The notes beneath the pieces were generated by a model. The model had not been told where the DNA came from, ran no database searches, and saw only the letters and a list, made by a program, of their open reading frames with translations. DNA of 64,000 bases from contig JAMPFK010000012.1 in assembly GCA_023664485.1 (NCBI GenBank), forward strand, positions 6,344-70,343. The letters run 5' to 3'. Source of the DNA: Bacteroides fragilis. Its GTDB lineage: Bacteria > Bacillota > Clostridia > Lachnospirales > Lachnospiraceae. Made by a program: the position numbers and the translations under genes. Shown piece by piece: positions 34,880-44,094 of the stretch (the first letter of the stretch is position 1; each line of letters begins with the position of its first letter).

Positions 34880-34933
34880 GAAGAACTTCCAAAAGCGCTT
34901 TGCCGAGGGACAAAGCGCGGCGAAGTTCTTTTT
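34880..34933. terminator. Bidirectional terminator between cotF-like gene and rqcH
   Basis: Perfect outer arms AAGAACTTC / GAAGTTCTT and inner arms GCGCTTTG / CAAAGCGC, with T run on the plus strand and A-rich flank for the minus strand. It separates convergent genes. Confidence 0.85.
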
Positions 34934-34951
34934 ATATTAAAGAAACAATTG

Positions 34952-36742
34952 TTATTTAATCTGTTCCAGACCGGAGATATCAGAGTCGATAGCCATGGAA
35001 AAGTTCGTATAATAAACGACAAAGCCCGGTTTGGCGCCGTTCGGTTTTTTGACATTCTTTTTTTGGAGATAGTCGATTTCCACTTTTTCCTGTTCGCGTC
35101 CTCTGGAATAATAGGCGGCCAGCCTTGCCGCCTCCTCAAAAGTCCGGTCGGGCAACTCTTTTCCTTCTGTCTTGACGATGACGTGGGAGCCTGGCATCCC
35201 CTTGGCATGGAACCACCAGTCGCCGCCGGATGCCGTCTTGAAGGTCAGCTCGTCGTTCTGATAGTTGTTCTTGCCTACATAGATATGAAAACCGTCGGAA
35301 CTGATATAATGGAACGGCTTACTCGTGATTTTGGCCTTCCTGTTCCCGCCCTTTCTGCGGATATAGCCGCTCTCGATCAGTTCTTCTTTGATCTGCACGA
35401 GATCCTCTTCCTGTAAAGCGATATCCAGAGCGGCCGCGATGGATTCCAGATGTTCGATCTCGTTCTTAACTTCCACGGTCAATTCGGAAAGCGCTTCGAA
35501 GGTCCGCTTTAATTTTCCATATTTGTCAAAATATTTTTTAGCGTTCTCGGAAGGTGTCAGCGCATCGTCTAAGGGAATCGTGATCATTTCGTCCGTATAA
35601 TAGTTCGGCGCTTCCATGGATTTGGCGCCGGGTTCCACACCATAACCGTAGGTGTTCAGCAGTTCGCCGTAGATGCGGTATTTTTCCCGTTTGCCGGTGT
35701 CCTGCATCTGTCTGCGCTGCAGATCATATTTTCTGATATTGCGTTCCAGCGCCGTCTGCACGATCCTGCGCAGGTCGGCCGATTTCTGACGGATCCGCGT
35801 GAGCGTATTTTTTTCTTCATAATAACGCTCCAGCACCTCGCTGATGGAGTCAAAGGAAACAGTTTCTTTATCCGCATAAAGGGTTAAGGGAAGCGCCGCA
35901 AATTCGATGGGCGTTTTTTTCTCATAGATGATATTCGGCGCAAAGCGGCCGGCGGCAGCCTGCTTTAAAAGGGAGAGAAAAACGTCATAGAGCCGTTCCA
36001 GCGCTTCCGGTTCCTGGGCGTTTGCCGGTCTGTCGCCGTCGAGGGCCGCGCGAAAGCAGATTTCCTGCGCCATAACGGGAGAAAGACCGGTATACGCGCA
36101 GTAAAGCGCCTTATATAAAGGCATCGGCATGGAAGCGATCCGTTCTGTAAAATGCTGTCTGGCGGGGCGGGCGCCGGGAGTCTGTTCCACGCCGGAAGCG
36201 GAATCGTCCGCATCTTCGAGAAAGGCGAGCGGATCCTGCTTATCCTGCGTCTGCGGGATAAAGTATTCCCGGCCCGGCAGGACTTCCCGCACGGAGCTGA
36301 CCATGCCGGAGATATGCTTGATGCTGTCGATGATCATGTTTTCCTGGCAGAAGATCAGATTGCTGTGTTTTCCCATGATTTCAATAACGAGCGTTTTCTC
36401 ACAAAGATCGCCCATTTCGTTAAGATGTTCCAGCCGGATGCGGATGATCCGTTCCAGTCCGGGCTGTGTGATATCTATGATCCTCGCGTTCTGCAGATGT
36501 TTCCGGAGCAGCATGCAGAAACCGGGGGCGGTCATCGGGCTCTGTTTGTTTTTCGCGGTCAGATAAACGAGCGGAAGGGAGGCATCCGCAGACAATAACA
36601 GGCGATATTGAGAACCGTTATTTTTAATCGTCAGCAGCAGCTCGTCCGATTCCGGCTGGGCAATTTTATAAATCCGGCCGCCGGTTAAATGCTGATTTAA
36701 CTCCTTAACAATGCTTGCGATGGTAATTCCGTCAAATGCCAT
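34952..36742 (-). CDS. rqcH: RqcH (NFACT/Rqc2 family), ribosome quality control
   Basis: 596 residues, full length. It starts MAFDGITIASIVKELNQHL (NFACT-N, FpgN-like), has helix-hairpin-helix and long coiled-coil regions in the middle (about 270-430) and the NFACT-R domain near the end (FHYISSDGFHIYVGKNNYQN, WWFHAKGMPGSHVIV). RqcH recruits tRNA-Ala to add alanine tails on stalled 50S subunits. Older annotations call it fibronectin-binding protein. It is transcribed alone; AAAGGAT lies before the ATG. Confidence 0.93.
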   Translation of the reverse strand: MAFDGITIASIVKELNQHLTGGRIYKIAQPESDELLLTIKNNGSQYRLLLSADASLPLVYLTAKNKQSPMTAPGFCMLLRKHLQNARIIDITQPGLERIIRIRLEHLNEMGDLCEKTLVIEIMGKHSNLIFCQENMIIDSIKHISGMVSSVREVLPGREYFIPQTQDKQDPLAFLEDADDSASGVEQTPGARPARQHFTERIASMPMPLYKALYCAYTGLSPVMAQEICFRAALDGDRPANAQEPEALERLYDVFLSLLKQAAAGRFAPNIIYEKKTPIEFAALPLTLYADKETVSFDSISEVLERYYEEKNTLTRIRQKSADLRRIVQTALERNIRKYDLQRRQMQDTGKREKYRIYGELLNTYGYGVEPGAKSMEAPNYYTDEMITIPLDDALTPSENAKKYFDKYGKLKRTFEALSELTVEVKNEIEHLESIAAALDIALQEEDLVQIKEELIESGYIRRKGGNRKAKITSKPFHYISSDGFHIYVGKNNYQNDELTFKTASGGDWWFHAKGMPGSHVIVKTEGKELPDRTFEEAARLAAYYSRGREQEKVEIDYLQKKNVKKPNGAKPGFVVYYTNFSMAIDSDISGLEQIK

Positions 36743-36941
36743 ATGGGGTGGTATCCTTTCTGTCTTATCATTCTATGCTGTTTTATATTGTATCCTGTGA
36801 TTCCGTTCCGTAATGTTGGAATTGTATCATATTTCAGGGGGGTTTTCAATGATGGATTTGCTTGACTAGGCATTGCGATTATTCTATAATATTAGAGATT
36901 ACCTGTTTCAAAGATTACAAGAGAAAGGCATGGTTATTCCA

Positions 36942-37820
36942 ATGATCAAGAGCATGACCGGCTTTGGCAGAAGTGAAATTGTCGAGGGGGATCGTAAGAT
37001 TACGGTAGAGATGAAATCTGTTAACCACAGATATCTGGATGTTAATATCAAGATGCCGAAAAAACTGAATTTTTTTGAGGCGGCGATCAGAAATGAACTG
37101 AAGCGTTATATTCAACGGGGCAAGATAGATGTTTTTATCACTTATGAAGATTATACGGAGTCCAATCTCTGTGTGAAGTATAATAAGGAGCTGGCCGCGG
37201 AATATATGAAATATCTTGGGCAGATGGCGGAGGATTTCGCTTTGGATAACGATGTCCGGGTATCCGCTTTGTCCAGATATCCGGAAGTATTGACCATGGA
37301 GGAGCAGACGGCCGATGAGGAAGAGCTCTGGCAGATGTTAGAGCGGGCGATCTCCCATGCCGCGGACGGATTTGTGGCGGCCCGGATCAGGGAAGGGGAG
37401 AATCTGCGCGGCGATCTGCTCGGCAAGCTGGACGGCATGCTCGCCCATGTGGAATATATTACGGAGCGTTCGCCGGAAATCATAACGCAGTACCGGCAGA
37501 AGCTGGAGGATAAGGTAAAGGAACTTCTCGGCGATGCGCAGGTAGACGAGAGCAGGCTTTTGATGGAAGTGACTGTTTTTGCGGATAAAGTATGTGTGGA
37601 TGAGGAGCTTGTACGCCTGCGGAGCCATATCGAGACGACGAAAGAAAGCCTGATACAGGGCGGAGGTATTGGCAGGAAGCTGGATTTTATTGCGCAGGAG
37701 ATGAACCGGGAGGCCAATACGATCCTGTCCAAAGCAAACGATCTGGAGATCTCCAACCGTGCGATCGAGCTCAAAACAGAAATCGAGAAAGTCCGCGAGC
37801 AGATTCAGAATATCGAGTAA
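36942..37820 (+). CDS. yicC: YicC/YloC-family endoribonuclease
   Basis: 292 residues. It begins MIKSMTGFGRSE, the invariable start of YicC proteins, and ends EANTILSKANDLEISNRAIELKTEIEKVREQIQNIE. YicC/YloC proteins are recently recognised RNases acting on structured or small RNAs. The start at 36942 is fixed by this signature although AGAAAGG lies 13 bases before it; the longer reading from 36873 has no support. First gene of yicC-remA-gmk-rpoZ, the usual Firmicute order. Confidence 0.93.
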   Translation: MIKSMTGFGRSEIVEGDRKITVEMKSVNHRYLDVNIKMPKKLNFFEAAIRNELKRYIQRGKIDVFITYEDYTESNLCVKYNKELAAEYMKYLGQMAEDFALDNDVRVSALSRYPEVLTMEEQTADEEELWQMLERAISHAADGFVAARIREGENLRGDLLGKLDGMLAHVEYITERSPEIITQYRQKLEDKVKELLGDAQVDESRLLMEVTVFADKVCVDEELVRLRSHIETTKESLIQGGGIGRKLDFIAQEMNREANTILSKANDLEISNRAIELKTEIEKVREQIQNIE

Positions 37821-37838
37821 TAAAGGCGGGACGGTTAT

Positions 37839-38099
37839 TTGGGAAGATTAATTCATATCGGATTTGGCAATGTTGTGAATACGGGGAAAATTATCGCGAT
37901 TGTCAGCCCGGATTCCGCGCCGATCAAAAGGCTGGTGCAGAAAGCGAAGGAAAGCGGCATGGCGATCGATGCCACGCAGGGCAGAAAAACGAAAGCGGTG
38001 CTGATCATGGAGAACAGCCAGATCGTACTGTCCGCGCTGCTTCCGGAGACGATTTCAGGCAGAGCACAGGCAGAAGGTGGAGATACGGATGAGGCATAA
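37839..38099 (+). CDS. remA: RemA/DUF370 DNA-binding regulator
   Basis: 86 residues, starting at a TTG codon (GRLIHIGFGNVVNTGKIIA), with RKTKAVLIMENSQIVLSAL typical of RemA. In B. subtilis RemA binds DNA as a ring and activates matrix genes. AAAGGCGGG lies nine bases before the TTG. It overlaps gmk by 11 bases. Confidence 0.92.
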   Translation: MGRLIHIGFGNVVNTGKIIAIVSPDSAPIKRLVQKAKESGMAIDATQGRKTKAVLIMENSQIVLSALLPETISGRAQAEGGDTDEA

Positions 38100-38724
38100 A
38101 GGTATTTTGATTGTTGTTTCCGGTTTTTCCGGAGCTGGAAAAGGTACTTTGATGAAGAAGCTGGTGCAGGAATATGATAATTATGCGCTGTCCATTTCCG
38201 CGACGACCAGGGCGCCCAGAGAGGGAGAATCGGATGGAAGAGAATATTTTTTTCTGACGAAGGAAGCCTTTGAACAGAAAATTGCGGCGGGCGGGCTCAT
38301 AGAATACGCCTGTTATTGCGATCATTATTATGGCACGCCGAGAGATTATGTGGAAAAGCAGCTTGCGGCGGGCAGGGATGTCATTCTGGAAATCGAAATT
38401 CAGGGCGCGCTGAATATCAGGAGACAATTTCCGACGGCGCTGTTATTGTTCGTTATGCCGCCCGGCGCGGAGGAGCTGAAACGCCGGCTGATTGGCCGGG
38501 GGACGGAGACGGAGGAGGTCATCGATAAACGGATGGCGCGCGCGGCAGAAGAGGCGGAAGGCATTGAAAAATATGATTATATCGTGGTCAACGATGATCT
38601 GGAGACCTGTGTTAAGGAGCTTCACGAGATCATCCTGGCGGCGCATAATACGCCGATCAGAAACGAGGAGTTTATTGAAAAAATCAGGGAAGAACTGACG
38701 GTTCTTGCGAAAGGAGAGAAATAA
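38089..38724 (+). CDS. gmk: Guanylate kinase
   Basis: 211 residues. P-loop SGFSGAGKGTLMKKL, the GMP-binding SATTRAPREGESDGREYFF and EIEIQGALNIR. Converts GMP to GDP. The ATG at 38089 within the remA end is preceded by GGTGGAG; the in-frame ATG at 38077 lacks a site. The stop overlaps the rpoZ start by one base. Confidence 0.95.
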   Translation: MRHKGILIVVSGFSGAGKGTLMKKLVQEYDNYALSISATTRAPREGESDGREYFFLTKEAFEQKIAAGGLIEYACYCDHYYGTPRDYVEKQLAAGRDVILEIEIQGALNIRRQFPTALLLFVMPPGAEELKRRLIGRGTETEEVIDKRMARAAEEAEGIEKYDYIVVNDDLETCVKELHEIILAAHNTPIRNEEFIEKIREELTVLAKGEK

Positions 38725-38960
38725 TGTTACATCCATCTTACACAGATTTAATGAAGGTCGTGAACAGCGAGATCGAAGAGGGCGAAGAACCGGTGGTCAG
38801 CAGCCGTTATTCTATCGTGATGGCGACCTCCAAAAGAGCGAGACAGATTATCGCGGGGGACGAGGCCTTTGTGGAAAATTATCAGGGAAAAAAGCCCTTG
38901 TCGGTCGCGGTAGAGGAATTGAACCAGGGGAAAATCAAGATCCTGAACGAGGAAGAATAG
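38724..38960 (+). CDS. rpoZ: RNA polymerase omega subunit
   Basis: 78 residues, starting MLHPSYTDLMKVV, with SRYSIVMATSKRARQIIAGDE and KPLSVAVEELNQGKI as in clostridial omega. AAAGGAGAG is the ribosome site. Cotranscribed with gmk, the standard Firmicute arrangement, and 11 bp before rimO. Confidence 0.93.
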   Translation: MLHPSYTDLMKVVNSEIEEGEEPVVSSRYSIVMATSKRARQIIAGDEAFVENYQGKKPLSVAVEELNQGKIKILNEEE

Positions 38961-38971
38961 AAGCTGCTGCC

Positions 38972-40315
38972 ATGAATGATAAAATACTGTTTATTTCCCT
39001 CGGATGCGATAAAAATCTTGTCGATTCGGAAAGGATGCTCGGCCTTTTATCCGAAAAGGGTTATCGTTTTACGGATGATGAGAAGGAGGCCGGCATCGTC
39101 GTTATCAATACCTGTTGTTTTATCAACGATGCGAAACAGGAGAGCATCGATGTGATTCTGGAAATGGCGGAGCTTAAGAAAAGCGGTGTTTTAAAGGCGC
39201 TTATCGTGGCCGGCTGCCTTGCGCAGCGTTACCGGGAGGAAATTCAGAAGGAGATCCCGGAGGTCGATATGATCGTCGGCGTATCGGCAATCGATGAGAT
39301 CGCGCGGGCGCTCGATCGTTTTCTGGCAGGGAAAAAAGAAAATTATTATGGGAATTCCGGCAAAAGGCCGCTTGTGGATACAAAACGCGTTTTGACGACG
39401 GGAGGGCATTACGCTTATTTAAAAATTGCGGAAGGCTGCGATAAACGCTGTACCTACTGCATTATTCCAAAAGTGCGGGGCGCTTACCGGAGCGTTCCGA
39501 TGGAAAGCCTCATAAAAGAGGCGGAAACGCTGGCGGCGGAGGGCGTGAAAGAGCTGGTCGTCGTCGCGCAGGAGACGACCTGTTACGGGATTGATCTATA
39601 TGGAAGAAAGGCTTTGCCCGAATTGCTGCGGAGGCTTTGCCGGATAGAGGGGATTTTCTGGATCCGGATCCTGTATTGCTACCCGGAAGAAATCGACGAC
39701 GAGCTGATTCAGGCGATCAAAGAGGAGCCGAAGATCTGCCATTATCTGGATCTGCCGGTACAGCATGGATGCGATACTGTTTTAAAAAGGATGGGACGCA
39801 GGACGACGGGCGGCGAGCTCGAAGCGGTCATCAGGAAGCTGCGCAGGGAGATACCGGATATCTGTATCCGTACGACGCTGATTACCGGTTTTCCGGGAGA
39901 AACGGAAGAAGAGCACGAAGAACTGCTTTCTTTTGCAGACCGGATGGAATTTGACCGTCTGGGCGTTTTTACCTATTCCCAGGAAGAAGACACGCCGGCG
40001 GCGGAAATGCCGGATCAGATTCCGGAGGAAGTCAAGGAAGAAAGGCGCGCACAGCTGATGGAGCTTCAGCAGGAAATCGCTTTTGACGCCGCGCTTTCCA
40101 TGGAGGGAAGGATTGTGGACGCCATGATCGAAGGAAAGGTCGCGGACGAGGACGCCTATGTGGCGAGGACCTATAAAGATGCGCCGAATGTAGACGGTTT
40201 TCTTTTTATTAATACGAAAAGGGAGCTGATGACCGGCGATTTTGTGAAGTGCAGGATTACCGGCGCTTATGAATATGATCTGATTGGAGAATTGGAAGAT
40301 GAATTTACCCAATAA
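38972..40315 (+). CDS. rimO: Ribosomal protein S12 methylthiotransferase RimO
   Basis: 447 residues. The N-terminal cluster-binding Cys are in SLGCDKNLVDSE, NTCCFINDAKQES and VAGCLAQR; the radical-SAM motif is CDKRCTYCIIPKVRG; a TRAM domain ends the protein. It thiomethylates Asp of S12. The ATG at 38972 is chosen by family start MNDKILFISLGCDKN; its ribosome site is poor, so coupling to rpoZ is likely. A longer in-frame reading from 38705 overlaps rpoZ and gmk and is rejected. Confidence 0.95.
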   Translation: MNDKILFISLGCDKNLVDSERMLGLLSEKGYRFTDDEKEAGIVVINTCCFINDAKQESIDVILEMAELKKSGVLKALIVAGCLAQRYREEIQKEIPEVDMIVGVSAIDEIARALDRFLAGKKENYYGNSGKRPLVDTKRVLTTGGHYAYLKIAEGCDKRCTYCIIPKVRGAYRSVPMESLIKEAETLAAEGVKELVVVAQETTCYGIDLYGRKALPELLRRLCRIEGIFWIRILYCYPEEIDDELIQAIKEEPKICHYLDLPVQHGCDTVLKRMGRRTTGGELEAVIRKLRREIPDICIRTTLITGFPGETEEEHEELLSFADRMEFDRLGVFTYSQEEDTPAAEMPDQIPEEVKEERRAQLMELQQEIAFDAALSMEGRIVDAMIEGKVADEDAYVARTYKDAPNVDGFLFINTKRELMTGDFVKCRITGAYEYDLIGELEDEFTQ

Positions 40316-40832
40316 ACTGACGATGTTCCGCGTTATCCTGATACCGTTTTTTGTATTGTTCATGCTGGCGGACATCACCGGCGCGGACAAATGGATCGCG
40401 CTGGCAATTTTTATCATTGCGAGCCTGACGGATCTGTTGGATGGCAGGATCGCAAGAAAATATAATCTGGTCACTAATTTCGGGAAATTTATGGATCCGC
40501 TTGCGGATAAGCTGTTAGTCTGCTCAGCGCTGATCTGTCTGGTGGAGATGGCGAAGCTGCCCGCATGGATGGCGATCGTTATCATCGCGCGGGAGTTCAT
40601 TATCAGCGGTTTCCGGCTGATCGCTTCCGATAACGGCGTCGTCATCGCGGCGAGCTATTGGGGAAAGTTTAAGACCACATTTCAGATGGTGATGATTTGT
40701 CTGTTGATTGCAGATATTGCGGCTATCAGTACAATAACGAATGTTATTGTATGGATCGCCCTGGTTTTGACGGTCGTTTCCCTGATAGATTATCTGGCGA
40801 AGAATAGGGATATTATGAAAGAAACCAAATAA
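40299..40832 (+). CDS. pgsA: CDP-diacylglycerol-glycerol-3-phosphate 3-phosphatidyltransferase
   Basis: 177 residues with four or five membrane helices; the CDP-alcohol motif DG-x2-AR-x8-G-x3-D-x3-D is fully present in DLLDGRIARKYNLVTNFGKF followed by MDPLADK. First committed step to phosphatidylglycerol. It overlaps the rimO end by 17 bases and uses GGAGA nine bases upstream. The rimO-pgsA-cinA-recA order is typical for Firmicutes. Confidence 0.94.
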   Translation: MNLPNKLTMFRVILIPFFVLFMLADITGADKWIALAIFIIASLTDLLDGRIARKYNLVTNFGKFMDPLADKLLVCSALICLVEMAKLPAWMAIVIIAREFIISGFRLIASDNGVVIAASYWGKFKTTFQMVMICLLIADIAAISTITNVIVWIALVLTVVSLIDYLAKNRDIMKETK

Positions 40833-40835
40833 CAT

Positions 40836-40890
40836 AACAGTTCAGCCGCCGGAAAGGGACAGCATATAATTCCTGCGGCGGCTCCTGTTG
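40836..40890. other. Long stem-loop between pgsA and cinA
   Basis: Outer arms AACAG/CTGTT and inner arms AGCCGCCG/CGGCGGCT around a loop of about 20 bases. No T run on the plus strand, so it is a weak terminator at best; the minus strand has an adjacent T run. Confidence 0.5.
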
Positions 40891-40925
40891 TCAAAAAAAA
40901 GCAAAAGAACAAATAAGAGGTAGAA

Positions 40926-42197
40926 ATGACAGTAGAGATTATTTCGGTAGGAACTGAAATCCTGCTTGGCAATATTGTAAATACCAATGCGGCGTATCTG
41001 GCCGAAAAATGTGCCGGGATCGGCTTATCCTGCTATTATCAGGAAGTGGTCGGCGATAATGAGGAACGCCTGCTCGGCGTTCTGCGGACGGCGCTCGCAA
41101 GGGCGGACGTGCTGCTTTTATCGGGAGGACTCGGACCGACGCAGGATGACCTGACGAAGGAAACGGCGGCCAAAGCGCTTGGAAGGGGACTCTGTCTGCA
41201 TGAGCCGAGCAAAGAAGCGATCGCATCCTTTTTCCGGAAAAGAGGAATGGAAATCACGGAAAATAACTGGAAACAGGCGATGGTGCCGGAGGGATCCATC
41301 GTCGTGGACAATCCGAACGGCACGGCGCCGGGCATTATTATAGAAGATAATGGAAGACATATTATCCTGATGCCGGGGCCGCCGAACGAGCTGATCCCGA
41401 TGTTCGAGGATGCCATTATGCCATATCTGAATTCGCTTCAGCCGGGTATTATCTATTCGCAGACCGTTAAAGTATGCGGTGTCGGCGAGAGCAAGGTCGA
41501 GGCGATGATAGAAGATCTGATCAATGAGCAGAGCAATCCGACTATCGCAACCTATGCGAAGACCGGCGAGGTGCATCTTCGCGTGACCGCGAGGGCGGAG
41601 GATGAGAAAGAAGCGAAGAAGCTGGTAAAGCCTTATGTAAAGGAATTGAAGGGGCGTTTCGGCAATCATATATATACGACGCAGGAGGACGTTACCCTGG
41701 AAAAAGCGGTGGTCGATCTGCTGCTCGCCAATCATCTGACAGTCAGCACGGTGGAATCCTGTACCGGAGGCCTGTTGGCGGCAAGGCTGATCAATGTGCC
41801 GGGAGTGTCTGAGGTATTCAAGACCGGCTACATAACCTACTCTAATAAATCCAAACGCAAACTTCTCGGCATTAAGAAATCTTCACTGGAAAAGCACGGG
41901 GCGGTCAGCCCTGAAATTGCAAAGGAGATGGCGAAGGGAGCCGCGCTTTTTGGAAAAGCGGATGTGGCGGTCGGCATCACCGGAATTGCCGGACCTGACG
42001 GCGGCTCGGAGGAAAAGCCGGTAGGGCTTGTTTATATCGCATGTAATGTATGCGGACGTATTAACGTGAAAGAGTGCCATTTTAGCGGAAGCCGGATGAA
42101 GATCCGGGAAAGCAGCGTTTCATCTGCATTGTCCCTGATGCGGGAATCCATTCTTGCATATTACAGCGAAGTGACTTTTGGAAAGAAATCCCAGTAA
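40926..42197 (+). CDS. cinA: CinA: ADP-ribose pyrophosphatase/NMN amidohydrolase
   Basis: 423 residues. The N-terminal MoCF-like domain has ISVGTEILLGNIVNTNA and LLSGGLGPTQDD; the C-terminal CinA/PncC deamidase has TVESCTGGLLAARLINVPG and GITGIAGPDGG. CinA recycles pyridine nucleotides. In most Firmicutes recA follows directly, but here a 527-residue gene lies between. AGAGGTAG precedes the ATG. Confidence 0.93.
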   Translation: MTVEIISVGTEILLGNIVNTNAAYLAEKCAGIGLSCYYQEVVGDNEERLLGVLRTALARADVLLLSGGLGPTQDDLTKETAAKALGRGLCLHEPSKEAIASFFRKRGMEITENNWKQAMVPEGSIVVDNPNGTAPGIIIEDNGRHIILMPGPPNELIPMFEDAIMPYLNSLQPGIIYSQTVKVCGVGESKVEAMIEDLINEQSNPTIATYAKTGEVHLRVTARAEDEKEAKKLVKPYVKELKGRFGNHIYTTQEDVTLEKAVVDLLLANHLTVSTVESCTGGLLAARLINVPGVSEVFKTGYITYSNKSKRKLLGIKKSSLEKHGAVSPEIAKEMAKGAALFGKADVAVGITGIAGPDGGSEEKPVGLVYIACNVCGRINVKECHFSGSRMKIRESSVSSALSLMRESILAYYSEVTFGKKSQ

Positions 42198-42240
42198 AGT
42201 ATCTGAGAGGAAAGCGGAGAAAGGAGCGGGAAGGTAGAAG

Positions 42241-43824
42241 ATGAGTGAACAGGAACAGCAGGGTGACGGCGGCCTTTATACAACACCGGATGTTTATCAT
42301 ACACAGAGCGGTCAGGATATTTACGAGACGCCGGATACGACCGCGGAGCATTACGATACGGGAGGTATCTTTTCAGGGGAACGGCAGACGGGAGATGTTT
42401 ATGACGGCGGCCAGAATGCACAGGGCGGAAATAACGCTTATGGAAATGACCGGAACGGAAGCGTTCTTTATGAAAATGAACAGTACGATATTGTAAAATA
42501 TGAAAATAACCCGCCGGAAAACGGCCGGAATGGGAATGACCAATATGGAAACGGCCAGTATGGGAACGCATCTTATGGAAACGGCCAATATGGGAGCGCA
42601 TCTTATGGAAACGGCCAATATGGGAGCGCATCTTATGGAAACGGCCAGTACGGAGATGCTTCTTATGGAAACGCTCCCTATGGGGACGGCCAATACGGAA
42701 ACAATCCCTATGGGAATGACCAATATGGAAACGCTTCTTACGGAAACAATCCCTATGGGAATAACCGGTACGGGAATGCTTCTTATGGAAACGCTCCCTA
42801 TGGGAACGGCCAATACGGAAACAATTCATATGGGAATAATTCCTACGGCGGCGGCCAGTATGGAGGCGCCTACGGCCCGAATCAGTATGGGAGCGGCCCA
42901 TACAGTCCCTATGCCGCGCCGCCCAGGAAGAAACACACGGGACTGATCATCGGTATTATCATTACGATCGTGATTCTTTTCCTGATCGCGCTTTTTGCAC
43001 TTTTCTATCATGCGTTCGAGGCCGTCTCGGAGCAGAAAATGAGAACGCAGCTATATGATTATGATAATTCCGGCGATGGGTACAGCGACAGCTATCATCA
43101 TGATTATGATGATGATTACGGCCATCATGATGACGATTATCATGACAACGATGATTATTATGATAGCGACGGTGAGTATCATTATGACGATGACGAATAT
43201 TATACGCTGCATGACGATATCAAAAAGCTTTCCTATTCCATTGACTGGGAATATTTTGAGTATGATGCGGATAACGAGAACGTATCCATTATCGTAGATT
43301 ATCCGGAGGTTTCCGGAAGCCATGTGCCCAATCTGGAAAAGATAAACAGGGCGATCGCGAATGAGATATCCGTCTTTACGGATTATTACGAGGAAGAATA
43401 TTCTCAGTATATGTCGGATGAGGGCAGTTATTTTAACGCTTATGCTTCCGGTTATGTTACCTATATGAGCGAGGACGTTTTGAGCGTCGTCTTTTCAGAA
43501 ACAGTCTATACGAATTATTATAATTCGGCATATCTGTACTGTATTAATATCGATATGAGAGACGGGGTAATTCTCGAAAATACGGATATCATCTCTGTGG
43601 ATGACGATTTTTCCGTGGATTTCAGGTACAGGAGCGACGAGCAGAACGGTACGATCGATGAAGTGGACTGGATGAGCGACCAGGAGATTACGGAATTATT
43701 GACTTCCGACGGCAATCTGATTATTTTCTATACGCCGCAGGGGATGGAAATCGGTTTTAATTATGATCAGGGATGGGTGACGGTCACTTACCACGACTAC
43801 AGGAATTATCTGAAAATTTTCTAA
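42241..43824 (+). CDS. Membrane protein with YG-rich repeats, Asp/His-rich stretch and DUF3298/RsiV-like C-terminus
   Basis: 527 residues. Residues about 95-225 are a five-residue repeat of the form (N/G)-x-x-Y-G (NGQYGNASYG and variants), rich in Asn, Gly, Tyr and Gln. One membrane helix follows at about 232-258 (GLIIGIIITIVILFLIALF), after a basic KKH. Outside, residues about 270-322 are almost only Asp, Tyr, His and Gly. The C-terminal 200 residues (YPEVSG through MEIGFNYDQGWV) resemble the DUF3298/RsiV-type extracytoplasmic domain. The repeat part would be cytoplasmic if the helix is type II. It interrupts cinA-recA. Function unknown; the RsiV likeness suggests ligand sensing (weak). Confidence 0.65.
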   Translation: MSEQEQQGDGGLYTTPDVYHTQSGQDIYETPDTTAEHYDTGGIFSGERQTGDVYDGGQNAQGGNNAYGNDRNGSVLYENEQYDIVKYENNPPENGRNGNDQYGNGQYGNASYGNGQYGSASYGNGQYGSASYGNGQYGDASYGNAPYGDGQYGNNPYGNDQYGNASYGNNPYGNNRYGNASYGNAPYGNGQYGNNSYGNNSYGGGQYGGAYGPNQYGSGPYSPYAAPPRKKHTGLIIGIIITIVILFLIALFALFYHAFEAVSEQKMRTQLYDYDNSGDGYSDSYHHDYDDDYGHHDDDYHDNDDYYDSDGEYHYDDDEYYTLHDDIKKLSYSIDWEYFEYDADNENVSIIVDYPEVSGSHVPNLEKINRAIANEISVFTDYYEEEYSQYMSDEGSYFNAYASGYVTYMSEDVLSVVFSETVYTNYYNSAYLYCINIDMRDGVILENTDIISVDDDFSVDFRYRSDEQNGTIDEVDWMSDQEITELLTSDGNLIIFYTPQGMEIGFNYDQGWVTVTYHDYRNYLKIF

Positions 43825-43835
43825 GAAGTCTCCGC

Positions 43836-43877
43836 GGCATGCGCCAAAGCCAGGCAGATCCGGCTTCGGCGCATGCC
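43836..43877 (+). terminator. Strong stem-loop after the YG-repeat gene
   Basis: Arms GGCATGCGCC (43836-43845) and GGCGCATGCC (43868-43877), inner AAGCC/GGCTT. No T run follows, so termination is uncertain. The remaining 150 bp before the recA promoter shows nothing further. Confidence 0.5.
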
Positions 43878-44023
43878 CGCAGGAATAAAGGGCTTATTCT
43901 GCTTTGCATATCCGGCATCTCGCCAACATTTCAAAGCAAAAAAGAAAAAAAGACAGGAGGGATGCATAAAGGGATATTTATGGGACTGAAAAGATGGTAA
44001 AATACAAAAAACAAAAGTAATTA

Positions 44024-44072
44024 TTGACAAAATCGAACATTTGTTTTATTCTGGAATAAGAACAAACGTTCT
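44024..44072 (+). promoter_or_regulatory. recA promoter with two LexA boxes
   Basis: TTGACA (44024-44029), 17 bases, TATTCT (44047-44052) form a sigma-A promoter. Box 1 CGAACATTTGTTTT (44034-44047) fills the spacer; box 2 AGAACAAACGTTCT (44059-44072) is a perfect GAAC-N4-GTTC lying over the start of transcription. Strong evidence for SOS control of recA and its own LexA-RecA loop. Confidence 0.88.
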
Positions 44073-44094
44073 AAAATGAGAAGGAGAACGAATC

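Noticed and set aside
38705..38971. N-terminal extension of RimO
   Set aside because: It would run through rpoZ and the end of gmk; the family start MNDKILFISLGC is at 38972.
42526..42860. Short repeats as CRISPR or intergenic satellite
   Set aside because: The repeats stay in frame and code for YG pentads within a good open frame with ribosome site and membrane helix.
42161..42901. Minus-strand frame of 246 codons, His/Arg-rich
   Set aside because: It is the mirror of the YG-repeat coding region with no ribosome site or family pattern.
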